From Ruegeria marisrubri (GTDB lineage Bacteria > Pseudomonadota > Alphaproteobacteria > Rhodobacterales > Rhodobacteraceae), in NCBI RefSeq assembly GCF_001507595.1, contig NZ_LQBQ01000001.1, positions 844,651 to 908,650 on the forward strand: a DNA stretch of 64,000 nucleotides, given 5' to 3'. Below are positions 18,945 through 28,922 of this stretch, piece by piece. The notes beneath the pieces were generated by a model, which saw only the letters and a program-made list of their open reading frames with translations, did no database searches and was not told the origin of the DNA. The translations under genes were made by a program, and so were the position numbers. The stretch's first letter is position 1, and each line of letters opens with the position of its first letter.

Positions 18945-19130
18945 GCCGATTTCCTCTCTTAACAGGTGGCCTTTGCACGCGCAGATTGGCCGCAAGTTCC
19001 GCGCGGAACAAGCCCCATCCCAACTTCTCTGCTGGTTAAAAATATTGTGGGAAACGGATTTACCCGGACCAACGCACTGGACAGTGCTCGTTCCGGTTGC
19101 ACATTGTGGATGGAAAAAACGGAACTGGTC

Positions 19131-19778
19131 ATGCTTTTGTCAATAGAGCACGTTCGAAAGGCCTATCCGGGCCAGCGCCCGGTCTTGCAGGATGTTTCGC
19201 TCGCGCTGGACCACGGAGAGACACTCGCGCTCACCGGAGAAAGCGGAAGCGGCAAAAGCACCTTGCTCAACCTGGCAGGTGCGCTCGATGCTTTTGACAG
19301 CGGTGAGATTACGCTGGACGGCAAGGCACTGTCCGCCCTCGACGATACCGGTCGTGCAGACCTGCGGCGGGATCGTGTTGCGCTGGTTTTCCAGCAGTTC
19401 AACCTGATCCCGTCCCTGACAGTCGGGCAGAACCTTGCCTTTCATGCGCGGCTCGGGGGGCGATTGGACAAGGCGTGGCTGTCCGAGCTTTCGCATCGGC
19501 TGGGTCTGGCGGATCTGCACGACCGCTACCCGGAAAACCTGTCCGGGGGCCAGCAACAGCGGGTCGCCATAGGACGCGCCTTGGCCGCTCGCCCCAAGCT
19601 TCTGTTGGCCGACGAACCGACCGGAAATCTGGATGAAAACGCCAGCAGGGAAGTCCTGGACCTGATGCTGGAACTGGTGCGGGAAACCGGTGCAGCTCTC
19701 TTGCTGGTTACCCATTCGGTCGAGATCGCCAACCGACTGGACCGACGCGCCCATCTGGCTGGTGGGAAGATCACATGA
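19131..19778 (+). CDS. ABC transporter ATPase, LolD/AttE-like
   Basis: A 216-residue ATPase subunit for an FtsX-type (MacB/LolCDE superfamily) transporter. Walker A is GESGSGKST, the Q-loop region is FQQFNLIPSL, the signature is LSGGQQQRVAIGRAL, Walker B is LLLADEPTGNLD, and the H-loop is LLVTHS. The spacing after Walker B (EPTGNLD) is typical of the LolD/FtsE branch. The ATG at 19131 is the family start; the in-frame extension upstream is not conserved sequence. It overlaps the permease gene as ATGA, and a lipocalin-like protein follows. This three-gene order matches AttEFGH-type systems, whose substrate is unknown. Confidence 0.9.
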   Translation: MLLSIEHVRKAYPGQRPVLQDVSLALDHGETLALTGESGSGKSTLLNLAGALDAFDSGEITLDGKALSALDDTGRADLRRDRVALVFQQFNLIPSLTVGQNLAFHARLGGRLDKAWLSELSHRLGLADLHDRYPENLSGGQQQRVAIGRALAARPKLLLADEPTGNLDENASREVLDLMLELVRETGAALLLVTHSVEIANRLDRRAHLAGGKIT

Positions 19779-22189
19779 TTGCCCCGGTCGTCCAGGCGCT
19801 TGCGTCACATTGGAGACGCCACGAGGTTCAACTGGCGACGTTGCTGATAGGGATCGCCCTGGCGACCGCCCTTTGGTCCGCGGTTCAGGCGATCAATGCC
19901 GAGGCGCGGGCCAGCTATGCACGCGCCGACGCGCAGCTCTCCGTGGGCCAATTCGACGAACTGCACGCACCCGGCGGTTTCATTCCCCTCGAGCTTTACG
20001 TGAAACTGAGACGGGCGGGCTGGCAGGTCGTGGCCGTTCTCGAAGGCCCCTTCCGCGTCGACGACCGCACCTTGCGGGTCATCGGCGTGGATCTTTTGTC
20101 ATACCCTGCCCTGCCGGCGATTTCCGAGGCCCGCACCGGACCGGAGCCTCTTGGGCTGACAGAGATCCTTACCGCACCGGGACGGATCTTCGCCCGCCCC
20201 GACCTGGCCCCCTTGCTCGCGAACCACCCCGAACTGCCTCCGCTCATCGAAACCACCGCGGTGCCGCCGGATCTGATCCTGACAGACATCGGCGTGGCCG
20301 AGAAGCTGTTGAGTAAAAGAGGCCAGATCTCTCGGCTGGTCATCCTGCCCGATCAACCGGCAGGCCTTCCGCCATTGGCCGACCTCGCGCCCGAGTTGGA
20401 GCGAGTTCGACCGTCCGAGGCGGTAGACACGGCGCAACTGGCGAACAGTTTTCACCTCAACCTGTCCGCATTCGGCCTCTTGGCCTTTGCGGTCGGCCTC
20501 TTCATCGTGCATGGAACGGTCGGTCTGGCTATGGCGCAACGCCGCGGGATGTTCCGAACGCTGCGCGCATTGGGGGTTCCGCTGGCCCTGTTGATCCGAA
20601 TGGTTCTGTGCGAACTGACGGCCATTGCGCTTGTAGGCGGCTTTCTCGGGCTGGTTCTCGGGTATTTTCTGGCAGGAGCGCTGTTGCCGGACGTCGCCGC
20701 CACGCTGCGCGGCCTCTATGGCGCTCCGATGGAAGGCCACGTGGTCCTGCGCCCCCTCTGGGTGGGTGCAGGGTTGGCCATGGCGGTTGGCGGAACGCTG
20801 CTGGCCAGCGGTCAATCCATGTGGCGCCTGTCGAAGTTGCCGCTTCTGGACGCGCCCGGACTGCAAGCGTGGCGCACCGGCATGACCTCTCCTCTGCGCA
20901 CCGCCAAATACGGCGGCGCGCTGATTGCTACGGGCACGGCGACGCTAATGCTTGGCGATGGGCTGGCAGCCGGCTTCGTGATGCTGGCCGGCCTGTTGGT
21001 AGGGGCGGCGTTGCTTTTGCCCGCATTGCTGGCGCTGTTTCTGACCGGTTTCGAAAGACGCGCGAACGGCCCGGTCGCACAATGGGTCTGGGCCGATATG
21101 CGCGCGCAACTGCCGGGCCTGTCACTGGCTCTTATGGCACTGCTTTTGGCGCTGGCGACCAATATCGGTGTCGGAACCATGGTATCCAGCTTTCGCCTGA
21201 CCTTCATAGGGTGGCTGGACCAGCGCCTGACCTCGGAGCTATATCTAACCGCGCGCGATGACCAGCAGGGTGCGGAGATCGCTGAGTGGCTGCGTCCGAG
21301 GTCTGACGCTGTCCTGCCCATTCGGCGTGTCGAGTTGCGCCACGAAACCGGCCCACTGTTTCTATACGGAATCGTGGACGATCCGACCTACCGGCAGAAC
21401 TGGCCGCTGATCGCCTCGGCGCCGGATGTCTGGGACCGCGTGGCTGCGGGTGAAGCGGTGCTGATCAATGAACAACTGGCGCGGCGTGCCAATCTTTGGA
21501 CCGGCGATCGACTGACCATCGCGCCGGATTGGTCGCTTGAAATCGCAGGCGTCTATTCTGATTACGGAAACCCCACCGGACAGGCCCTTGTGGCGATGCA
21601 GCAGTTCGACCTCCATGTGCCGGGTGCGCCGAACCGGCGTTTTGGCATCCGGACCGATCCGGCAAAGGCAACCGAACTGGCGCAAGCACTGAGGGACAGG
21701 TTCGACCTGCCGCCCCAGGCCGTGATCCACCAAGCCGCGATCAAGGCGCAATCCCTGGAGATTTTCGAGAACACCTTCGTCGTGACCTCTGCCCTGAACA
21801 TTCTGACCCTTGGCATTTCGGGGTTTGCCATTCTGACCAGCCTTCTGACACTCTGGACGCAGCGTCTACCGCAGGTCGCCCCGGTCTGGGCCCTGGGGCT
21901 GACGCGCGCGCAACTGGCGCGACTGGAACTGCTGCGCAGCGTCCTTCTGGCCGCCCTGACAGCCTGCCTCGCGCTGCCGCTCGGCCTGATCCTGGCATGG
22001 ATTCTGCTGGCCATCATCAATGTCGAGGCCTTCGGCTGGCGGCTTCCGATGCATCTGTTTCCATTCGACTGGGTGGTCCTTCTGGCTCTGACGCTGCTCG
22101 CCGCCGCCGTGGCTGCGGCGATCCCGGCCCTGCGGTTGAACCGCCTGCCACCTTCGGATTTGCTGAGAGTTTTTGCAAATGAGCGTTAG
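19775..22189 (+). CDS. FtsX-type ABC permease with two FtsX domains (AttFG-like)
   Basis: An 804-residue inner-membrane permease. An N-terminal anchor helix (VQLATLLIGIALATALWSAV) precedes a periplasmic MacB-like domain. A first FtsX domain lies at about residues 230-360 (LLAFAVGLFIVHGTVGLAM, LVGGFLGLVLGYFLAGALL), central helices follow near residue 390-470, then a second periplasmic domain, and a final FtsX domain (FVVTSALNILTLGISGFAIL and two further helices). The double arrangement indicates that the AttF and AttG roles are fused in one chain. It overlaps the ATPase gene by four bases and the AttH-like gene by 11 bases, so the three are coupled. The superfamily usually handles lipids, lipoproteins or peptides rather than importing small solutes. 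Confidence 0.9.
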   Translation: MIAPVVQALASHWRRHEVQLATLLIGIALATALWSAVQAINAEARASYARADAQLSVGQFDELHAPGGFIPLELYVKLRRAGWQVVAVLEGPFRVDDRTLRVIGVDLLSYPALPAISEARTGPEPLGLTEILTAPGRIFARPDLAPLLANHPELPPLIETTAVPPDLILTDIGVAEKLLSKRGQISRLVILPDQPAGLPPLADLAPELERVRPSEAVDTAQLANSFHLNLSAFGLLAFAVGLFIVHGTVGLAMAQRRGMFRTLRALGVPLALLIRMVLCELTAIALVGGFLGLVLGYFLAGALLPDVAATLRGLYGAPMEGHVVLRPLWVGAGLAMAVGGTLLASGQSMWRLSKLPLLDAPGLQAWRTGMTSPLRTAKYGGALIATGTATLMLGDGLAAGFVMLAGLLVGAALLLPALLALFLTGFERRANGPVAQWVWADMRAQLPGLSLALMALLLALATNIGVGTMVSSFRLTFIGWLDQRLTSELYLTARDDQQGAEIAEWLRPRSDAVLPIRRVELRHETGPLFLYGIVDDPTYRQNWPLIASAPDVWDRVAAGEAVLINEQLARRANLWTGDRLTIAPDWSLEIAGVYSDYGNPTGQALVAMQQFDLHVPGAPNRRFGIRTDPAKATELAQALRDRFDLPPQAVIHQAAIKAQSLEIFENTFVVTSALNILTLGISGFAILTSLLTLWTQRLPQVAPVWALGLTRAQLARLELLRSVLLAALTACLALPLGLILAWILLAIINVEAFGWRLPMHLFPFDWVVLLALTLLAAAVAAAIPALRLNRLPPSDLLRVFANER

Positions 22190-23216
22190 ATTTCTGCCCT
22201 TGTTCCTGTTTCTGCCTTTCTCCGTTCTGGCTCAGGGATTTGCGGGTCTCGGCACGGACGCAGAGGGATACGAGACGCCTCGCCCCGGCTATGAATTCCA
22301 GTTCCCGGCCGACCACGGCGCGCACCCGGCGTTCCGCATCGAGTGGTGGTATGTGACGGCGACGCTGACCGGCGATGATGGCGAGAGCTACGGCATTCAG
22401 TGGACCTTGTTTCGCTCGGCGCTCAAGCCATTCGAACGACAAGGCTGGCAAAACCCCCAACTCTGGATCGGACACGCCGCCGTTACAACGGCAGAGCACC
22501 ACCGGTTTGCCGAGCGGATCGCTCGCGGCGGCATCGGACAGGCCGGGGTGATCGCCACGCCGTTTTCCGCCTGGATAGACGATTGGGAAATGGCCGGCCC
22601 CGACATGGAGACGTTGTCGCTGTCCGCGCGCGGCGCGGATTTCAGCTATGAGATGAACCTCAAGGCACAAGGACCGCTGGTCTTTCACGGCGACCGCGGC
22701 TTTTCGGTGAAATCCGCCGATGGCCAGGCCAGCTACTACTACTCGCAACCAGCCTATGCCGTCACCGGCAGTCTGCGCCTGCCCGAGGGCGACGTTCAGG
22801 TGACAGGGCAGGCCTGGATGGATCGGGAGTGGTCGTCGCAACCCTTGTCCAAAGACCAGACGGGCTGGGACTGGTTCTCGCTGAACTTCGATAGTGGCGC
22901 GCGGCTGATGGCCTTTCGATTGCGCGGAGCACGCGGCGATTTCACCTCGGCCACATGGATCGCGCCGGATGGCACGACACGGTCAATCCCTGACGGGCTC
23001 GTGGAGACGGCACCACTGGAAACCGCCCGGGTAGCAGGGCGTGAGATTCCGGTGCGATGGCGTCTGAAACTGCCTGCGGAAAACCTGGATATCGAGGTTT
23101 CCGCGCTGAACCCTGACGCCTGGATGGAAACCTCCTTCCCATATTGGGAAGGCCCGGTGACGGTGGCTGGCACTCACCAGGGACGCGGCTACCTCGAAAT
23201 GACCGGCTATGAATAA
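22179..23216 (+). CDS. AttH-like lipocalin-fold protein (CrtC/AttH superfamily)
   Basis: A 345-residue exported protein; the N-terminal RFLPLFLFLPFSVLAQG is a signal peptide. The body shows the AttH/hydroxyneurosporene-synthase double lipocalin-like fold: PADHGAHPAFRIEWWYVTATL, YGIQWTLFR, GHAAVTTAEHHRFAERI and the second-half QAWMDREWSSQPL and GWDWFSLNF. In AttEFGH systems the AttH component is a periplasmic partner of the ABC exporter, probably binding a hydrophobic ligand. The ATG at 22179 lies 11 bases inside the permease gene. It ends the three-gene unit. The carotenoid-hydratase activity of CrtC relatives is unlikely here, as no carotenoid genes are nearby. Confidence 0.85.
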   Translation: MSVRFLPLFLFLPFSVLAQGFAGLGTDAEGYETPRPGYEFQFPADHGAHPAFRIEWWYVTATLTGDDGESYGIQWTLFRSALKPFERQGWQNPQLWIGHAAVTTAEHHRFAERIARGGIGQAGVIATPFSAWIDDWEMAGPDMETLSLSARGADFSYEMNLKAQGPLVFHGDRGFSVKSADGQASYYYSQPAYAVTGSLRLPEGDVQVTGQAWMDREWSSQPLSKDQTGWDWFSLNFDSGARLMAFRLRGARGDFTSATWIAPDGTTRSIPDGLVETAPLETARVAGREIPVRWRLKLPAENLDIEVSALNPDAWMETSFPYWEGPVTVAGTHQGRGYLEMTGYE

Positions 23217-23219
23217 ATG

Positions 23220-23236
23220 CCCCGCAGCACGCGGGG
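23220..23236. terminator. Short GC hairpin between convergent genes
   Basis: CCCCGC (23220-23225) and GCGGGG (23231-23236) pair around a five-base loop, just after the AttH-like stop and before the UspA stop on the other strand. No T-run follows, so termination is only a possibility. Confidence 0.4.
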
Positions 23237-23247
23237 GAATGCCCAGC

Positions 23248-23679
23248 TTAGCGGACCACGTAAACCGAAACGTTGGAATGGCGGATCACTCGTGAGGCGT
23301 TGGGCCCCAGAAGATAATCCTTGATGTCCGGCTTGTGTGCACCGATCACGATCAGGTCGCTGCCTGCGGCTTCCGCCGCTTTCAGGATTTCCTGGTAAGC
23401 GGTTCCAGTCGCCACAACATGCCGGACGGAGGAGTTGCGCTCTTTGCCCAAGGCCGACTCGCACATCTCTACCAGCCGGTCATGGGCCTCTTTCACCGCC
23501 TTATCGTGGAACCCGGCCTCGAAGAACCCGGAAACCCAGGTTTCTCCGAAATCGGGCAGAACCGTCACCACGTCCAGCTGCGCGCCGTCCAGATCGGCCA
23601 TCCGGGCTGCCTGCTGCAAGACCGGGACATCGTGATCACCATTGCTGAGGTCAATGGCGCAAAGCACTGATTTGGTCAT
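23248..23679 (-). CDS. Universal stress protein, UspA family, coupled to a TRAP transporter
   Basis: A 143-residue cytosolic protein with the Usp alpha/beta fold: SVLCAIDLSNGDHD at the N-terminus, and the ATP-binding type motif DLIVIGAHKPDIKDYLLGPNA with a terminal VSVYVVR strand. The GxxGxxxx(S) part of the classic ATP-binding Usp is only partly matched (GAHKPDIKDYLLGPNASRV). Its ATG overlaps the stop of the TRAP permease gene (ATGA). In Halomonas elongata the Usp-like TeaD adjusts activity of the TeaABC TRAP carrier, so a similar role here is plausible. It is the last gene of the three-gene unit. Confidence 0.92.
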   Translation of the reverse strand: MTKSVLCAIDLSNGDHDVPVLQQAARMADLDGAQLDVVTVLPDFGETWVSGFFEAGFHDKAVKEAHDRLVEMCESALGKERNSSVRHVVATGTAYQEILKAAEAAGSDLIVIGAHKPDIKDYLLGPNASRVIRHSNVSVYVVR

Positions 23680-26285
23680 GCGAGTACTCCTTGTCTTGCG
23701 GCGCGGCCGCGTTGCAGGAAGGCGATCAGGCCCAGAAGGAGAAGCGCAGGAATGAACATGAGCTCCTTGGGCAGTCCCTCGGCACGCTCCAGAACGGACA
23801 CGATGCGAACTGGCTCATCTCCGTAGAAGTCATAATTGCCGAGTGTTTCGAAAAGCGGCGTCCCCGGGAACGGCTCTTCCAGCTTGAGCATGCCATCCTC
23901 TTCGAACACCAGCAGGCCCTGCGCTTCAAGTCGCGCAGCCCCATCGGCACCTTCGCCGATCGTTAGCGTGACATGAGATTCGCGCAGCTTGCCGGAATCG
24001 AAATCCGGGCCCTCTACGACAAGACGCCATTCGGTGCCAGGCTCGACCGCGCCAGCCTCTTGCACCAGCTCAGACGGTGGAATCTCGGCGTAAGGATCCT
24101 GCACCATGTTCATGAAGAAACCGGGCCGGAACAGCGCGAATGCGATCAGGATGAGAGCGACGCTTTCCCAGATCCGCGAACGGGTCAGGAACCAGCCCAT
24201 GGTGCCCGCGGTGAACACCAGGATGCCGATGGTCGCCACGATGAACACGATGATGCCCTGCATCCACGTCACATCGATCAGCAACAGGTCGGTGTTGAAG
24301 ATGAACACGAAGGGCAGCGCCACGGTCCGCAGGCTGTAGAAGAAGGCCACGAAACCGGTGCGAATGGCATCACCGCCGGAAACGGCCGCCGCGGCAAAGC
24401 TGGCAAGCCCCACGGGTGGCGTCACATCGGCCATGATCCCGAAGTAGAAGACGAAGAGATGCACCGCGATCAGAGGCACGATCAGGCCCGAATTGGCACC
24501 CAGTTGAACCACCACGCCCGCCATCAGTGAACTGACCACGATATAATTGGCCGTGGTCGGCAGGCCCATGCCCAGCACGAGGCTCAAGAGGCCCACCATC
24601 ACCAGCATCAGGATCAGGTTGCCCCCCGACAGGAACTCGACCAGATCGGCCATCACCTGCCCGACACCCGTCAGGGTGACGGTGCCGACGATCACGCCGG
24701 CGGTGGCCGTGGCCAAAGCGATACCGATCATGTTGCGCGCACCATCGATCAGACCCTGCCAGAGGTCATGCAGGCCTTCGGCGAAAGTGGCGCCCATATT
24801 GCTCTGCCCGCGCAAGATCGCCTTGAGCGGCTTCTGTGTCACCAGGATCACGAAGAGAAGCAGCGTCGCCCAGAAGGCCGACAGTCCCGGCGACTTCTGT
24901 TCGATCATCAGGAAGTAAACCAGAACGATGATCGGCAGCAGGTAATACAGCCCAGACTTGTAGATCTCCGCAACCTCGGGAAGCTCGACCTTCTCGGCAC
25001 TGGGATCATCGGCTTCGAGATCCGGCCCCTTCGCCGCAAGCCAGAGCAGCGCGAAATAGGCCAGGAATGTCAGAACGGCCAGCACCCAGCCGGAATTCTC
25101 TGGCACTGCCGCCACGATCCAGCGGATCGGATACTGGACACCGTAGCAGAGCAAAGCAAAGCCCACGAAGAACACCGCCATGCCGGCGATCGTGCGCCCG
25201 AGCGAAACCACCTTGTCGCCCAGCGTCGGCATGTTCAGCTTCACCGCTTCGAGATGCACGATGTAGATGAGCGCGATGTAGGAAATCACCGCCGGCAGGA
25301 AGGCATGGGTGATCACCTCGACATAGGAAATGCCCACATACTCCACCATGAGGAAGGCAGCCGCCCCCATCACGGGTGGCATGATCTGTCCGTTGACCGA
25401 CGAGGCCACCTCGACCGCGCCGGCCTTTTCCGAGGAAAAGCCCACGCGCTTCATCAGCGGAATGGTGAATGTGCCCGTCGTCACGACGTTCGCGATCGAA
25501 GAGCCCGAGATCAGACCGGTCGCAGCAGACCCCACGACCGCTGCCTTTGCAGGCCCGCCGCGCAGGTGGCCAAGGGCCCCGAAGGCCATCTTGATGAAAT
25601 AGTTCCCAGCCCCGGCCTTTTCGAGCAAGGCTCCGAAGAGCACGAAGAGGAACACGAACTTGGTCGAAACCCCCAAGGCGATGCCGAACACGCCTTCTGA
25701 CGTGATCCACATGTGGCTCATGGCCTTTTGCAGGCTGGCGCCCTTCCAACGAATGACTTCAGGAACCCATTCGGAGGAGCCAAAGAACACGTAGGCCAGA
25801 AAGATCGTCGCGATGATCGCCATGGCCGGCCCCAGCGCCCGCCGGGCCGCCTCGAACAACAACAACAGGCCCGCCAGAGCGAACCACTTGTCGGTATGGT
25901 CGGCCAAGCCGCCGGCGTCCACGATTTTCTGGTAGAAGATATAACCATACAGCGCGATACCCGCGCCGACGATGCCCATGATCCAGTCCTGGATCGGAAT
26001 ATAGTCGCGCGGGCTGGATTTCAGGGCCGGATAGGCCGCGTAGGCAAGGAAGATGGCAAAGGCCAGATGGATTTGCCGCGAATTGTTCACGACGCTGCCG
26101 GGCAGCACGACGTTCGAAATCGGCGAGGCCAGAATGACCTGGAACACCGACCATATGACGGCGACGATCGCCAGAAAAAGACCGACATTTCCCGCCGGAT
26201 CGCGAGCGCCGGCATCCGAGGATGCGACCAGTTCCTGCAGTTCTTCTTCGGAGAGCGGACGATTGCCGTGCGGCTCGGAGGTCAT
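23676..26285 (-). CDS. TAXI-type TRAP transporter fused permease with C-terminal DUF3394 domain
   Basis: An 869-residue membrane protein that fuses the small (DctQ) and large (DctM) subunits, as usual for TAXI-TRAP systems. A soluble N-terminus of about 40 residues is followed by some 18 hydrophobic segments. DctM motifs include GSAATGLISGSSIANVVTTG and the PPVMGAAAFLMVEYVGISY segment, then VLGMGLPTTANYIVVSSL and a MADVTPPVGLASFAAAAVSGG segment. After the last transport helices a periplasmic region (about residues 700-840, EWRLVVEGPDFDSGKLRES) matches DUF3394-type extensions, ending with one more helix (MFIPALLLLGLIAFL). It couples solute uptake to an ion gradient. The solute-binding protein gene lies upstream, separated by a stem-loop. 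Confidence 0.93.
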   Translation of the reverse strand: MTSEPHGNRPLSEEELQELVASSDAGARDPAGNVGLFLAIVAVIWSVFQVILASPISNVVLPGSVVNNSRQIHLAFAIFLAYAAYPALKSSPRDYIPIQDWIMGIVGAGIALYGYIFYQKIVDAGGLADHTDKWFALAGLLLLFEAARRALGPAMAIIATIFLAYVFFGSSEWVPEVIRWKGASLQKAMSHMWITSEGVFGIALGVSTKFVFLFVLFGALLEKAGAGNYFIKMAFGALGHLRGGPAKAAVVGSAATGLISGSSIANVVTTGTFTIPLMKRVGFSSEKAGAVEVASSVNGQIMPPVMGAAAFLMVEYVGISYVEVITHAFLPAVISYIALIYIVHLEAVKLNMPTLGDKVVSLGRTIAGMAVFFVGFALLCYGVQYPIRWIVAAVPENSGWVLAVLTFLAYFALLWLAAKGPDLEADDPSAEKVELPEVAEIYKSGLYYLLPIIVLVYFLMIEQKSPGLSAFWATLLLFVILVTQKPLKAILRGQSNMGATFAEGLHDLWQGLIDGARNMIGIALATATAGVIVGTVTLTGVGQVMADLVEFLSGGNLILMLVMVGLLSLVLGMGLPTTANYIVVSSLMAGVVVQLGANSGLIVPLIAVHLFVFYFGIMADVTPPVGLASFAAAAVSGGDAIRTGFVAFFYSLRTVALPFVFIFNTDLLLIDVTWMQGIIVFIVATIGILVFTAGTMGWFLTRSRIWESVALILIAFALFRPGFFMNMVQDPYAEIPPSELVQEAGAVEPGTEWRLVVEGPDFDSGKLRESHVTLTIGEGADGAARLEAQGLLVFEEDGMLKLEEPFPGTPLFETLGNYDFYGDEPVRIVSVLERAEGLPKELMFIPALLLLGLIAFLQRGRAARQGVLA

Positions 26286-26348
26286 TTGCTTGTTCCCCTT
26301 CCCGCTGCCGTTGTCTGTCGGCAGCTTGTTTTCTTGTCACGGGTATGC

Positions 26349-26375
26349 CACGGGGCGCCGCATTTGCGCCCCGTG
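26349..26375 (-). terminator. Intra-operon stem-loop between the TAXI binding protein and permease genes
   Basis: CACGGGGCGC (26349-26358) and GCGCCCCGTG (26366-26375) form a perfect 10-base stem with a seven-base loop, 14 bases past the stop of the binding protein gene. Without a T-run it is more likely an mRNA stabiliser or partial attenuator that keeps binding protein levels above permease levels. Confidence 0.6.
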
Positions 26376-26389
26376 AGCTTGGTCCAGGC

Positions 26390-27358
26390 TTACTTCAGCC
26401 AGCCCTTTTCCTTGTAGTACTTCTCGGCACCCGGATGCAGCGGCGCCGACAGGCCGTCCTTGATCATTTCTTCCGGCTTGAGGTTGGCAAAGGCCGGGTG
26501 CAGCTTCTTGAAGTCTTCAAAGTTCTCGAACACCGAGGAAACCAGCGTATAGACGGCATCTTCGGACACATTGGCCGAGGTCACCAAGGTAGCGCCCACA
26601 CCAAAGGTGTGCACGTCATCAGGGTTGCCGCGATAGGTACCGCCCACGATGGTCGCTTTGCGGTAGAAGGTATTCTGGTCAACCAGCCTGTCGATGCCCG
26701 GCCCTTCGACGCTGACCAGCACCGAGTCACATGCTGTGGTTGCCTCCTGGATCGAACCCGAGGGGTGACCCACGGTATAGACCATCGCGTCGATCTGGTT
26801 GTCGCACAGCGCGGCGGATTGTTCCGCGGCCTTCAGCTCGGTGGCCAGGGCGAAGTCTTTCATGGTCCATTCCTTGGCCGCCATCACGACTTCCATTGTG
26901 CCGCGCTGACCCGAACCGGGGTTGCCGATATTCACCCGCTTGCCCTTGAGGTCGTCAAAGGTCTTGATGCCGGAATCGGCGCGTGCGACGACCGTGAACG
27001 GCTCGGGATGGATCGAGAAGACCGCGCGCAGGTCTTCGAACTTGCCCGCATCCTGGAATTTCGAAGACCCGTTGTAGGCGTGGAACTGCCAGTCGGACTG
27101 CGCGACGCCAAACTCAAGCTCGCCCTCACGGATCGTGTTGATGTTGTAGACCGAACCGCCGGTCGACTCGACCGAGCAGCGAACACCATGTTCCTTGCGC
27201 CCCTTGTTGACCAGGCGACAGATCGCGCCCCCGGTCGGATAGTAAACACCGGTTACCCCACCAGTGCCAATTGTAATGAATTCCTCCGCGAATGCGGCCG
27301 GTGCCACGAATGCCGCCGTGACAATGGCACTGAGGCTGAGTTTGTTGATCTTTTTCAT
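26390..27358 (-). CDS. TAXI-family TRAP transporter solute-binding protein
   Basis: A 322-residue periplasmic protein that captures the solute for the TRAP permease. The signal peptide is [20 protein letters not shown] followed by AAFAEEF. The mature start has the TAXI hallmark [19 protein letters not shown], then [20 protein letters not shown] and [13 protein letters not shown]. Length is normal. It is the first gene of the unit, with a candidate promoter at 27430-27459. TAXI proteins of known specificity bind small carboxylates or amino acids such as glutamate, but no ligand can be chosen here. Confidence 0.93.
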   Translation of the reverse strand: MKKINKLSLSAIVTAAFVAPAAFAEEFITIGTGGVTGVYYPTGGAICRLVNKGRKEHGVRCSVESTGGSVYNINTIREGELEFGVAQSDWQFHAYNGSSKFQDAGKFEDLRAVFSIHPEPFTVVARADSGIKTFDDLKGKRVNIGNPGSGQRGTMEVVMAAKEWTMKDFALATELKAAEQSAALCDNQIDAMVYTVGHPSGSIQEATTACDSVLVSVEGPGIDRLVDQNTFYRKATIVGGTYRGNPDDVHTFGVGATLVTSANVSEDAVYTLVSSVFENFEDFKKLHPAFANLKPEEMIKDGLSAPLHPGAEKYYKEKGWLK

Positions 27359-27429
27359 CTGAGAACTCCCAAGGTGTTGTTTTTTCGAGAGGACGGCATC
27401 TCCATCCCGCGCGGAGATGATGGCCCTAC

Positions 27430-27459
27430 ATAATAAATGCGTCTAGCGTAATGGGCCAA
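27430..27459 (-). promoter_or_regulatory. Candidate promoter of the TAXI-TRAP unit
   Basis: On the minus strand TTGGCC (27454-27459) and TATTAT (27430-27435) are separated by 18 bases, a fair match to a housekeeping promoter. This would give a leader of about 65 bases. The remaining part of the 322-base gap (to 27680, before glf) shows no other gene. Confidence 0.5.
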
Positions 27460-27471
27460 AACATATGTTTT
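27458..27471. promoter_or_regulatory. 14-base perfect palindrome overlapping the -35 box
   Basis: AAAACATATGTTTT is a perfect palindrome whose left end overlaps the candidate -35 box of the TAXI-TRAP promoter. Its position suits a repressor operator. No regulator gene is adjacent, so the cognate factor is unknown. Confidence 0.4.
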
Positions 27472-27680
27472 CCCGTGCCCCCCGATGTTCCGAACGTTCC
27501 ATTTCGTTCATCACGATGTCAAGTACCGCCGGAAGCCTGTTGATGTAAAACAACAATTTGAACGCAAACAGGACATGCTCCCCCTACGCCGGCATCTTGA
27601 CCGCGAAAACTGGGGAATGACGCGGACCTGTTTCCTGCTCCACCCGCCGCGAGAGACTACCGGCAGGTTTCTCAGCGGGA

Positions 27681-28922
<1,242 letters not shown>

